This document shows positions 51,867 to 62,344 of a stretch of 64,000 nt of DNA, one piece after another. A program made the translations under genes and the position numbers. This DNA is from Hyperoodon ampullatus. Taxonomy: Eukaryota; Chordata; Mammalia; Artiodactyla; Ziphiidae. How positions within the stretch are numbered: the first letter of the stretch is position 1; each line of letters opens with the position of its first letter. Where the stretch lies: positions 496,001 to 560,000 of the forward strand of contig CATKHW010000381.1 of assembly GCA_949752795.1 (NCBI GenBank), in the 5' to 3' direction. The notes under the pieces are model-generated. The model searched no databases. It saw nothing but the letters and a program-made list of their open reading frames with translations, and had not been told where the DNA came from.

Positions 51867-53607
51867 TGGATTCAGGTACGATGATTCTAAGTGAAATAAG
51901 TCACACAGAAAAAGAAACTTATCATAAGATATCACTTATGAAGATCCTGTAAACATGGCTACACTTGAACTGAGTTAGGAAAGAAGACATTGTCTCATAT
52001 TAAGAAAACACTCTTATGCCTGCTTAAGGGGGAAGGAGAGGTGGGGTGATGCATAAAACCAGAGTTTGATATAAGCACAGGTACCGTTCCAAAAACCAAC
52101 TATGGAATAGACAAGACCTACACCTTCCTCAGTGAAAGGGACTCAAAACCCCATATTTCCCGCAGAGGAATATATCTGACTAGTAAGAATCTTAAAACCT
52201 ATGGATTGATAGGTCTCCGTAAGGGAATCAAGTGTGTCTAGACTGGCATAAACATGGCAGCGAGAATCAGCTCAAACCCTCTATAAAAAGGAATTTCAAA
52301 AAAAAACCAAAAAAACTGGGAAATTCTTTACAATTCATTCAGGGTCTCTGATGAAACCTGGAATGACCCAAAATACAATGACAGCTGGATGTGGCATAAG
52401 GCTGGACACTTGGGACTGAGAGGACTGGTGAGATTGGGTGAGCAAATGCAGACCCTTTAAAGCAATAATGCCTGGCACCCATTCCGTGGGTCCCAACTCT
52501 CCAGGTTGAAGGGAATTTTACTACATCTATAATATGTACAGGAAACCAGGAGAACGGACACACTGTCAATACGAAAGGTTTCTAAAACTCAACGAATAGT
52601 CCCTCTCCTGGTGCTCAGGTTTGACTTTACATCTGCTTTACTATGAATCTCCCAACTTGGAGAGACAGCCCGTTTAACCTCCTGGTTCGCACAGGTTGCC
52701 AATTTGGCAGAGGATGAAAGGGAAGAGGGAGAACCAATGAGAGAGTAGCTGTTAGGCATTTGGACGGGCACATATCACTGTAACTTCCCGGCAGGAAGAA
52801 GAATTTACCAAAGTCTCAGCCACCCACCGGGAACCAGCGTAGGTCCTGAAATAAAATTTTGGACTTGCGCTCAGCTCACAAAAAAACGAGTTGAAAAATG
52901 GAGATCAGGTGCACAGCAATTCACAACCTGGCAGGGTGATAAAGGACAACTATGGTCGAAAAATCTGTTAAGGGAAGGCAACGAGGCGGACTTGAAAGCC
53001 AGGTAGAATAGCAGGAAACAGATTTCAAGAGGTACGTTGGAATCGCCTTTAAAGCACAGGAAGAGGGACACAACTTCAACAATGATGTACTTGGCCAAAA
53101 AGGGTGTATGCGTTTCCTCCTGAATATATTCAGGAGAAAACACATATGCCCTTTTTGGCCAAGCAAGCAAGCGGGCAATGCAAATCTGCACTACAAAGAA
53201 GTATCACTTCCCTCTGGTCAAAAGGGACATCCACAAAAATGTGTAAAAACCAGAAAGGCAAGACAGGCCCTGGAGAACAGGGAGCCTTGTTATGCTGATG
53301 GGCGGGATGTAAATTGCCAACTGCCTCTCTGGAGGAGTGCACTGTGTTCCCTAAAACAAGTAAACAACAGAGCTACAGAGCCAAGGGCACTTCCAGTCTA
53401 GGGAATATACCTTGGGAAAACTGAAAATCAATAAGACAGAGCCACCCCAAAATTTAGGCCTGCACTGCTTACAAGGACCTCAACTTGGGTACCCCTTAAA
53501 TATCCCAGGAAATATTAAAATGGTTCAAAAAATTGTGGTACTTACGTACGATGGAATATCCCTCAGCCATGAAATCAATGTCATAAGACCAGTAGCAGCA
53601 AAATGGG
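51867..53607 (+). repeat. Satellite unit 28 (1741 bp)
   Basis: Last full unit, with more private changes than most. The palindrome at 53090-53163 is altered in both arms. It starts with the gaagacattgtctc block found in units 5, 6 and 10. Confidence 0.94.
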
Positions 53608-53883
53608 TGGATTGAGGTACGATGATTCTAAGTGAAATAAGTCACACAGAAAATGAAACTTATCATAAGATATCACTTATGAAGATCCTGTAAACATGGC
53701 TACACTTGAACTGAGTTAGGAAAGAGAAGAGTGTCTCACATTTAGAAAAAAGTCTTATGCCTGCTTAAGGAGGAAGGAGAGGTGGGGTGATGCATAAAAC
53801 CAGAGTTTGATATAAGCACAGGTACCGTTCCAAAACAAACTATGGAATAGACAAGACCTACACCTTCCTCAGTGAAAGGGACT
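53608..53883 (+). repeat. Partial satellite unit 29 (276 bp), array end
   Basis: Contains the L1 3'UTR-like start of a unit and breaks off in ctcagtgaaagggact. The next bases (tgaggcatctgtgag) are unrelated to the unit. Confidence 0.93.
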
Positions 53884-54890
53884 TGAGGCATCTGTGAGTA
53901 ACCGTGAGCTGAGCCCCAGGCCAGCTGCTGCTGAACTTTTCCCACCCTTCCCAGGTAAAACCCCTGAATATGTACAAGGGCTTGAAAGCCTAGAGGAAGG
54001 GGCGTGGAGCCACACCAGCGACAACACGCAGGCCATCTTGGTGCCTGCAGGCCAGCCAGGATGGTACTGGCCCTTGGTGCTCTTCTGGAAGCTTTCCATT
54101 GCCCTGCCTGAGATACCCCTCCTGTCCCGGCACCCACTGCTTTTTTCCTTCGTCAGCTCTGTCCGGAGAGAAATTCCAGCGGAAGGTATGGGTGACACAT
54201 CCTCTTCTTTACAGGTGGCAGCCTGGCAACTCCTGCAGAAAGTCCAGCAGAGCCCCAGTCACACTGGGCCACCCACAAAGCCACGGCCCCTCACTCCCTC
54301 CCACCAGCACAGCCCCGGCACTGCCTACGGGGCAGAGAATATGGCGTCAGTCACAGTGGGCTGTCGCTCACTGGAGAGCTGTTTATATTGCCCTCAACAC
54401 AGGCACACCTGTGGAAGGCTGGCAGGCAGTTTCAGGCTGCCAAAATCAGCCAATCCTCACCCCTCAGGGGCTCACAGTTGCAGAAAATGAAACTTGCTAA
54501 ACGGGCCAGGCCCTAAGAACAGGTGTGGGCTCTTGAGTCTCAGGAGAGACAAGGGGCTGCAGCTGTGGCTTGTTTTCTTATCATTTTATCTCGTCCATGA
54601 GTGGAAAACAACTTCAAGAAGACCCTATCCTAATGAGAGGAACCAAGGAGTCAGGGAGAGGAGTGATGGTGGGTGGAGACAGAGGCCTGGTGCCCTGGCT
54701 GCAGTGGAAGTGTCTGGAAGATCAGGCAGAAAGAGCCTGCAGAGAGTGATAGCCATGGTCACAGACCTGTCAGAGCTGCTGTTTGTTAGTTCAAGTCCTG
54801 CTCTGAGGTATTCTGTGTCAGCTGTGAGCGACAGGTGAGCTGGGGTTTCTCTGCAAGGTGGGCTATGTGCACAGTTCCTGTGTGTCCAGC
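53884..54890. other. Low-copy intervening DNA, no gene recognised
   Basis: About 1 kb of GC-moderate sequence with no similarity to the satellite. Open frames here (for example 53894-54490) have no domain, signal peptide or coding bias that I can recognise. Splice-like motifs occur but do not build an exon chain. It could belong to the 5' part of the retroviral remnant further right; I cannot show that. Confidence 0.5.
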
Positions 54891-55110
54891 CCTGCTGGGG
54901 TACCTGCCCAGGGGAGCTCCGTATCCTGGGAAGGGCCTGAGTAGGAGAGCCCCATGGGCTGCTGGGTAGCTGCAGAGGTGAGCTCCATACCCTGGGAGGG
55001 ACTTGACCACGAGAACCCCGTGGGCTGTGGGGTAGGGGTGCAGCCCAGGTGAGCTGCATATCCTGGGATTGGCCTGACCACGAGAGCCCCATGAGCTGCT
55101 GGAGACCTGG
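54891..55110 (+). repeat. Three-copy 66-71 bp tandem repeat
   Basis: A module beginning gagctcc/gcatacctggga, followed by gcctgaccacgagagcccc and atgggctgctgg, recurs at about 54914, 54980 and 55051. The copies are diverged. It is a short minisatellite. Confidence 0.8.
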
Positions 55111-55184
55111 TAAAGTATATCAGGACAGTCAGTGAAGCCACCGAGGATATACATCCAGTAGCTCCTATTTCCTACTCCCTGCTG

Positions 55185-55900
55185 ATCATTCTACCTTCCA
55201 CCAGGCCATGGCATTCTGTATTAGACTTCAATGATGCCTTCTTCTGTATTCCATTCATCTCAGAGTCACAAGAATTTTTGGCTTGTGAGTGGCAGGACAC
55301 AACATGCAACAAAAGCAATAATGCTGTGCCATCCTGCCCCAATGGTTCAAAAATCCCCACACCATCATTGGGGAAATGTCCTCTAAAGACCTAAAAGTTC
55401 AACCTCTGTAAAAGGGAACCCTCCTTCAATATGCAGATGACATTCTGATCGCCAGGCCTACTAAAGACGCCTCTGAACTACCTAGCCAAGAAAGGATAGA
55501 AGGTGTCCAAGAAAAACGCTCAAATATCCCAGGCTAAGGTGACATGCCTGGGCTTCATTCTCACAGATATTCGGAGAAACGCATCCCAGGATAGGGAAGA
55601 AGCCATTTGCAGCCTTACCTCTTCTAAAACTAGAAGACAGCTTAGGGGTTCCTGGGGAGGCCAAGGTTTTCTGCATCTGTATCCCTAACTACAGTCTAAT
55701 AGCTGGGCCTCTACATGAAACACTGACACGAAAAGATGATGATCCTTTTGAATAGAATCCAGAAGCAGCCTTTCAAGAATGGAAAGAGCAGTCAATACAG
55801 ACCCTTGCCCAGGAACTCCCTAATTTAGCTAAACCCTTTGACCTTTACATACCCGGTCAAAGGTTAATCGCCCTTGGAGCCTTAGTGCAAAAACTGGGAC
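55185..55900 (+). pseudogene. Decayed class I endogenous retrovirus pol (reverse transcriptase) fragment
   Basis: Translated in shifting + frames, this shows a gammaretrovirus-like reverse transcriptase. A block at about 55222-55300 resembles the first catalytic aspartate region (LDFNDAFFCIP), and a YADD polymerase motif lies at 55430-55441. A palm/thumb block is at about 55535-55680, and a connection-type block ends in VQKLGP near 55900. Stops (for example at about 55390) and frame changes break it, and segments are missing, so it cannot make a protein. I infer the class from motif order and wording. Confidence 0.72.
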
Positions 55901-56029
55901 CACTTGAAATGGATCAACACAAGAATGCCCTTCAGGTATGATAAACTATGGTCACCAAGGGCTTTGCCACCCGACTCATCAGGCCAGGATACTGGGGTAT
56001 CTAAAAAGCTGGAAATCAGCAGCCCGCAA

Positions 56030-56120
56030 GGCCAGCTCCCTCCTAAGGGAAAAGGACCCCACGTGGTGATCCTAACCACCCATCATGCCCTGAAGTTGCA
56101 GGGGTCGCTCTGTGGACACA
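56030..56120 (+). pseudogene. Possible integrase C-terminal remnant of the same retrovirus
   Basis: The frame contains GPHVVILTTHHALKLQG, which resembles the C-terminal domain of gammaretroviral integrase. It lies downstream of the reverse transcriptase fragment in the expected order, with most of RNase H and integrase deleted between. The match is short, so confidence is limited. Confidence 0.45.
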
Positions 56121-57000
56121 CTGACCTCGAGTGAGGAGGCCCTCCAACTCCAACCTACAGAGAGATAAACGGGGGCAACGGGCCCCCAAGATGACTCGTG
56201 TGACCATCACTTGACCTGGAGTTTCTCTCAGAAAACGACAAGACTGTGCCCCGAAAGAGCAGACTACTGCTTGCAGGACTTACTGCACCCAGAGGGGAGC
56301 TAATAAGCTTGGCGGGGGAAACGTATATCACGCTTTCACCATAGAAAACCCTACAGACACCGCAGTAATGGTGGCCAATATGACCGGCTGGACTGCTGGC
56401 TACTTCTAAAGGCCGTTGACTCAGTGGACGTCATGGTCCTGGATCACCACTGACCCTGGACTGTCTGGGAGTTGCGCGGGCATGGCTCTGACACATGGTG
56501 CTGTTTGTACATTAATTCAGGGACCTAATTAAAGAAAGCACAGACTACTGGTCAGAGCATCTAGTCTGGCAAAAACTGTCAGCCTAAGGTCGCTGAACAT
56601 ATGTGGGGTGGGGTGAAACCTGCCACCGCAGCATCTCTGCGCCTCTCTTTCTTGGACCCTTAAAGGTCATTAGAATCTGTAACACTTCCAATGCTGGTGC
56701 TCAGGCGGACGAGAAGTGAGGCAGGAGGCCTTGGGACAATCAACCTCACCAGGAGGCTGGTGGGGAGACGTTTTGCCCCTCCCCCCATGTATCAGGGCTC
56801 CCACCACAGCATGAAGCAGTTACAAAAGAGGGGTCTGCACCCTCAACACCCCAAGAATAAGGAACGGAACAAAAAGCAGAGGAGGTGTTCGTCTCCGGCA
56901 ACGTTCATTAAAAATTCCTGGGAGATAAAAAGAGAATCTGGGCAATTAAATAAAGTCTAACCTGTTTTTCCTTTGTGCTTTGTCTAATTTCACATGCTCC
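56121..57000 (+). other. Probable 3' part of the retroviral remnant (env or LTR), unresolved
   Basis: No long open frame. A piece around 56290-56410 could be env-derived, and aattaaataaagtc near 56945-56958 supplies a polyadenylation-type signal as in an LTR. I cannot define LTR ends or a paired 5' LTR. Confidence 0.3.
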
Positions 57001-57640
57001 TAGGGTTCCGCATGCAGAGGTCCCACACCCGGCACTTCAGACCCGATTTCCTAGTGCAGAATGGCTGGGTCGACACCTCAGCTAGCGGGGTCCCATGCAG
57101 ACTCCGCGGCATAGAGCCTGAGCTGCAGCCAACGCAGCCCTCGAGAGCTCCATCCCCTCCCTCCCACTGACGCTGCCAGGGACCCTACACAGCAGCCCAG
57201 CCCACAGCCCATGGGGGAGTGCACGCTCTCACCTCTCCATTCTGTTTTCAAAATAATGTTTCCTTTGCTTCTGAACCAAACTCAGTCTTGATCTGTTGGC
57301 TCCAATGACACTGGGCACGGGGACTCCTGTTGGGGTCCACTCTGGAGGATCAGTAACAGAAATTGAGAACATTGTAACTTCAATGAACAGATGTGTGAGC
57401 CAAACTGTAGTTAACATAGAGCAGTGTATAATGCTCGGGTAAAATAAGATGTTTCTAAGACTTACATTTGATATTTCCATCACTTTCCTATAAGCAAGTT
57501 CAGTGAAGATGTCTGTCTTATTTGTCAGGTCAACATTAGAGAAATGAAGTGATTTATTTCCATGGATGTACATCGAATACTCTTGGCTGAAGCTTCAATC
57601 TTGTTTTGAATGCTTTTCCATTGAAAATGATACCTCTCTT
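57001..57640. other. Intervening DNA, nothing recognised
   Basis: No similarity to the satellite or to the intact L1. The minus-strand frame at 57229-57573 has no recognisable domain. Confidence 0.5.
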
Positions 57641-57649
57641 TCAGCTCCC

Positions 57650-57875
57650 CCATTTCTGAGAAGTATAAAATCTTATAATTTATTATTACCAAAGGGGAAA
57701 GGTAGGAGAAGGGATAAATTAACAGTTTGGGATTAACACATACACACTGCTATGTATAAAATAGATCATCAACAAGGAACTACTGTATAGCACAGGGAAC
57801 TACACTGAATATTTTGCAATAACCTATAAGGGAAAATAATCTGAAAAAGAATAGATATTTTTATTGACATCATCT
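57650..57875 (+). mobile_element. Old L1 3'UTR fragment
   Basis: Text such as accaaaggggaaagg, gataaattaacagtttggg, acacactgctatgtataaa, ctactgtatagcacaggg and aataacctataagggaaa is the characteristic 3' end of older artiodactyl/cetacean L1 subfamilies. It is 5' truncated and has no poly(A). It is distinct from the intact L1 of this window. Confidence 0.82.
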
Positions 57876-58074
57876 ATCAATGACAGATAAAATGTAACCT
57901 AAGCAAGGCCGATGGTGAGCGCTTCTGACCCTGAAGATTTCAGTCATCTAAAGTTTGGGCTCTGCCTATTTCCCAAGGCCCTTAAAGGACATACGTGTAG
58001 CCGTAGCTTAAAAATTCCCCAGTTTGGGGTTCGGGGAGGCACTGATTTGGAAAAATCCCTGGTGTTCTCCTTAC

Positions 58075-59620
58075 ATGCACGGGACCCTTCCTACAGCTAA
58101 AACATGCCTGTCACACCTAGAGGATGGTACACCGTTTGATCGGAAAGAGTTTGGAAAAGGCACCTCATCTCCTCATCGCCTGGTGCTCGGGTTCAACCCT
58201 CCAGCATCTTTCCTAACAATCTCCTCACTTGGGGATATCAGCACCGTCAACATCCTGTTGCACACAGTTTGGAATTTGTCCAGAGGATGAAGCGGAAGGA
58301 TGAGAAAAATTTAGAGACAAGTCTTAGGTGTTCGGACAGGCACATGCCACTCTAATTTCCAATCCAGAAGACAAATTCATCAAAGGCTAGAATTGCCCAC
58401 GGAAACAGAATAGGGCTAGAGGAAATCCCGCTGTTTTGTGTCCAGTTTCCAAAAACACAAGTTGAAAAATGGAACTCAGGGGCACTAAAATTCATGAAAC
58501 TGCAGAGTTGAAAATATCTATCGTCGAAAAATGTCTTGAGGTAAGTCACAGAAAAGGACTTGTAAGCAAGGGAGAGTGGCAGGAAACAGATTTGAAGAGG
58601 TAGAAAGGACTCCCCATTAAAGCACAAGAAAAGGGGCTGAACATCGCCAATGATGCAGTTGGCCAAAAAGGGTGTATGCATTTTTTCTGAATATATTCAA
58701 GTAAAGGCCATACACACTTTTTATCCAACCAAACAGGTGGGCACTGGAAATCAATATCACAAAATGTATCACTTCACATCAGTCAGAAGGGCCATCCACA
58801 TAAAGTGTAAACACCAGAAATGCAGGACAGGGCGAGGAGAAAAGGGAGCCCTGTGAGGCTGATAGTGGAAATGTAATTTGCCAACGGCCACTCTGGAGAA
58901 GTGTATTGTGTTTGCTAAAACATCTAAAAAATGAGCTACAGAGCATAGGGCACTTGCACTCATGGGCGTGTACCTTGGGAAAAACAAAAATCGACAGAAA
59001 ACAGGCACCCGAACGTTTACCACCTCTCTGTTAAAAAGGGCCTCAACTTGGATATAACCTAAATGTCCCTGGAAGGATAAAATGGATAAAAGAGATGGGG
59101 TACTTATGTAGAGTGGAATATTACTCATCCAGAAATCAATGAAATAAGGCCAGTTGTAACAACTCTGGAGGAGTTACATACGATCATTCTAAGTGACATA
59201 TGTCAGAAAGAAAAAGACACATATCATAAGATGTCACTTAAAGGTGGAATCAAAAATGGCTACACATGAAATAAATTACAAAACAGAAACATACTCAAAT
59301 ATGTAGAAAATAGACATAAGGCTGCTAAATGGGAAAGGTGGAGAATGGTGAGGTATTATCCAGGAGGTTGAAATTAGCAAAGATACCATTCCAAGTACCA
59401 AATTGAATAACTGACAAGGCCTACACGGTACCTCAAAGAACTGCACTCAGCCCACTCAAGTCACTGGAAAATAATACATATGACTGGTAAGCATCTGAAA
59501 AAGAAGTTATTGTTGTCTCATAGTACATGAATAAAGTGGATGTACAGCAGCAAAAAACAGAGCATTGAAAATCAGCTGTAACCAATATAAAAATAAATTT
59601 AAAACTATTTATAAAAACAG
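58075..59620 (+). repeat. Diverged satellite copy D1
   Basis: It follows the satellite unit in order but with many substitutions and indels. cctacagctaaaacatg matches ctacagctataacatg of the array, and the palindrome region is at about 58658-58729 with degraded arms. The ORF2-like part is from about 58740 and the L1-like tail (aatataaaaataaattt) at about 59580. Its L1-like part is closer to L1 than the array units are (agaaagaaaaagacacatat), so it keeps older states. Confidence 0.85.
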
Positions 59621-61375
59621 TGAGACAGACAAAAATTCTTACAACTTTTGTTGAAGGGCTATGATGTAACATGGATTGAACACATGTAGACCCACAGCAG
59701 GATGATTATATAAGGCTGGAAGCTATGCACGCTAAGAGATGTTAGAGAGGCTGGGTGAGGAAATGCAGACCTTTTAAAGTAATACTGCCTGGTACCCATT
59801 CCATGGGTCCCAAATCTGCAGGTTCAAGGGAATCTTCTGACAGCGAAAACATGCCTGGGAAACCGAGATGAATGTACACCGTGTGCTCAGGAAAGGTGTC
59901 TAAAATGCACCTCATTTTTGATCTCCTGGTGCTGGGGTTCGCCATTCCAGCCACATTACTAACAATCTCCCCACTTGGAGAATCAGCACCTTTAACCTCC
60001 TGTTTCACACAGTTTGCAATTTGTGCAGAGGATAAATGGGAAGAGGGGGAACCAATGAGAGATTAGCTGTAGGAGTTTTGACAGACACATGTCACTCTAA
60101 TTTCCCATTAGGAAGAAGAATTAACCAAAGGCTCAGCCTGCCTCCCCAGAACCAGAATAGGGCCAGAAGTAATCCAATGGTTTGGCGGCCAGCTCACAAA
60201 AAAAGCGAGTTGCAAAATGGAGCTCAGGAGCAGACAATTCAAAGACCTGCAAAGATATAAATGATAACCAACGTCCAAAAATATATTCAGCTAAGGTAAC
60301 GAAGAGGATCTGAATGAGACGCAGAATTGCAGGAAACAGATTTCAAAAGGTAGATTGTACTCACATTTAAAGCATATGAAAAGCAGCAGAATTTCTAAAA
60401 TGATGCGGTTGGGAAAAAGGGTGTATGCGTTTTTTTCGTGAATATCTTCAGGAAAAAAACACATGCAGAGTTGTTGGCCAACCAAGCAAGACGGAAATGC
60501 AAATCCGCACAACAAAGAAGTCTCAATTTCCACTGCTCAGAAAGGCCATCCAAAAAATGTGTACAAACCAGAAATGCAGGAGAGGCCATGGAAAACAGGG
60601 AGCCTAGTCACGCTGATGGGTGGGGTATAAATATCCAAGAGCCACTCTGAAGAAGTGTATGCTGTTTTTAAAACATCTAAAATACAAAGCCCCGGAGCAA
60701 GGGGACTTCAACTCATGGACATATAACTTGGGAAGACTAAATGTCAATAAGACACAGGCACCCCAAAGTTTAGGGCTGCTCTGCATACAAGAACCTCAAC
60801 TTTGGTACACCTAAAATATCCCAGGAAAAAGAGAAATGCATAAAGAACTTGTGGTAATTTTGTACAACGGAATATCACTCAGACGTGAAATCAATGTATA
60901 TAAGGCCAGTAGCAGCATAATGAGTGGATTTAGGTATGATGATTTTAAGGGAAATTAGTCACACAGAAAAAGAATCTTATCATAAGATATCACTTATAGA
61001 GGGAATGTCAATATCACAACACATGAACTGAATTAGGAAAGAGAACAGAGTCTCACATTTAGCAAAAATCTCTTATGCCTGCTTCAGGGGAAAGGAGAGG
61101 TGGGGTGATGCATAAAACCAGAGTTTGATATTAGCACAGGTACCATTCCATAAACCAAATACAGAATAGACAAGACCTACACCTTCCTCAGTGAACGGGA
61201 CTCAACACCCCTATGCCCCACAGAGGAATATATCTGACTACTAAGAATCTTAAAACCTATGTATTGATATGTCTCCGTAAGGGAATCAATTGTGTCTAGA
61301 CTGGCATAAACACGTCAGTGAAAATCAGCTCAACCCCATTATAAAAATGAATTTCAAAAAAAACCCAAAAAACAG
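59621..61375 (+). repeat. Diverged satellite copy D2
   Basis: About 1.75 kb and collinear with the unit: gaaatgcagaccttttaaag, cccattccatgggtccc, ctcctggtgctgg. The palindrome relic is at about 60407-60483. From about 60930 to 61370 it becomes much closer to the array consensus. Confidence 0.87.
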
Positions 61376-62342
61376 CGAAATTCTTACACAATTCCTTCAG
61401 GGGTTCTGATGAAATCTGGAATGACCCTATCTGCAAAGACAGCTGGATGAGACATAAGGCTGGACACTTGGGACTGAGAGGACTGGTGAGATTGGTAGAG
61501 AAAATGCAGACCTTTTAAAGTAGTAATGCATGCCACCATTCCATGTGTCCCAAATCTCCAGGTAGAAGGGTATATCACTACAATTATAACATGTATGGGA
61601 AACCTAGAAAATGGACACCCCGTGATGGCGAAAGGTTTCTAAAACTCTCCTAATTTTTCCTCTCCTTGTGCTCCACTTTGGCATTCCAACTGCTTTACTA
61701 TCAATCTCCCAACTTAGGAGAGTCAGCCCCTATAACCTCCTGGTTCGCACAGTTTGCTAATTGTGCAGAGGATGAAAGGGAAGAGGGAGAACCAATCAGA
61801 GAGTAGATGTAGGCATTTGGACGGGCACATGTCACTCTAATTTCCCGGCAGGAAGAAGAATTAACCAAAGCCTCAGCCACCCACAGGGAACCAATATAGC
61901 CACCCCTGGAACCAGTATAGGTCCTGAAGCAAAATTGTGGATTTGCGGCCAGCTCACAAAGATGGGATTTGAAAATTGGAGCTCAGGGGCACAGCAATTC
62001 ACAAACCTGCAGACTTATAAAGTACTACTCTCTTCCAAAAATCTGTTGAGGGAAGGCAATGAAGTGGCCTTAAAAATGAGCCAGAATTGCACAAAACATA
62101 TTTCAAGAGGTAAATTGGAATCGCCTTTAAAGCACAGGAAAAGCATCCCAACTTGGACAGAGATGCACTTGGCCAAAAAGGGCGTATGCCTTTTCTCCTG
62201 AATATATTCAGAAGAAAACGCATACACCCTTTTTGGCCAATCAAGCAAGTGCGCAATACAAATCCACACTACAAAGAATTGTCCCTTACCACCGGACAAA
62301 AGGGACATCCGAATATCTGTAAAAACCAGAAAGGCAAGAGAG
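61376..62342 (+). repeat. Diverged, truncated satellite copy D3
   Basis: Similar to the array unit (closer than D1 and D2), with the palindrome at 62168-62241 carrying a few mismatches. A local duplication of the gccaccc...accagtatag phrase lies near 61878-61920. The copy is cut in the ORF2-like part at aaaaccagaaaggcaagag, where the minisatellite starts. Confidence 0.88.
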
Positions 62343-62344
62343 AG

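Larger units (their letters stand above)
1..53883 (+). repeat. Tandem satellite array, monomer about 1.74 kb, 28 units plus a partial
   Basis: The same sequence recurs head to tail in one orientation, with unit starts (phase tggattcaggtacgatg) at 1, 1741, 3480, 5219, 6171, 7908, 9645, 18685, 20157, 21630, 23102, 24840, 26579, 28318, 30057, 31793, 33531, 35267, 37006, 38745, 40484, 42223, 43962, 44915, 46653, 48392, 50130, 51867 and 53608. Full units are 1736-1741 bp. Unit order is about 0.9 kb derived from an old L1 3' end, about 775 bp of unrecognised sequence, and a 74 bp palindrome. By eye, copies differ at a few percent of positions. The array runs off the left edge and ends at 53883. The recurring short open frames reflect copy similarity and I do not call them genes. 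The length matches the 1.6-1.75 kb monomer reported for the common cetacean satellite; identity is inferred. Confidence 0.97.

Noticed and set aside
1..53883. Many recurrent 60-130 codon frames in every satellite unit
   Set aside because: They recur because the units are similar, lie on both strands, and are broken in different units without pattern. None has a credible domain except the L1 ORF2 relic.
1..53883. CRISPR-like or piRNA-like regular repeat organisation
   Set aside because: The period is 1.74 kb with no unique spacers. This is a mammalian satellite, and a piRNA cluster cannot be claimed without small-RNA data.
53894..54500. Open frames of 133-198 codons and splice-like sites suggesting a host gene exon
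   Set aside because: No recognisable domain, two frames overlap, and no consistent exon chain; more likely non-coding low-copy DNA.
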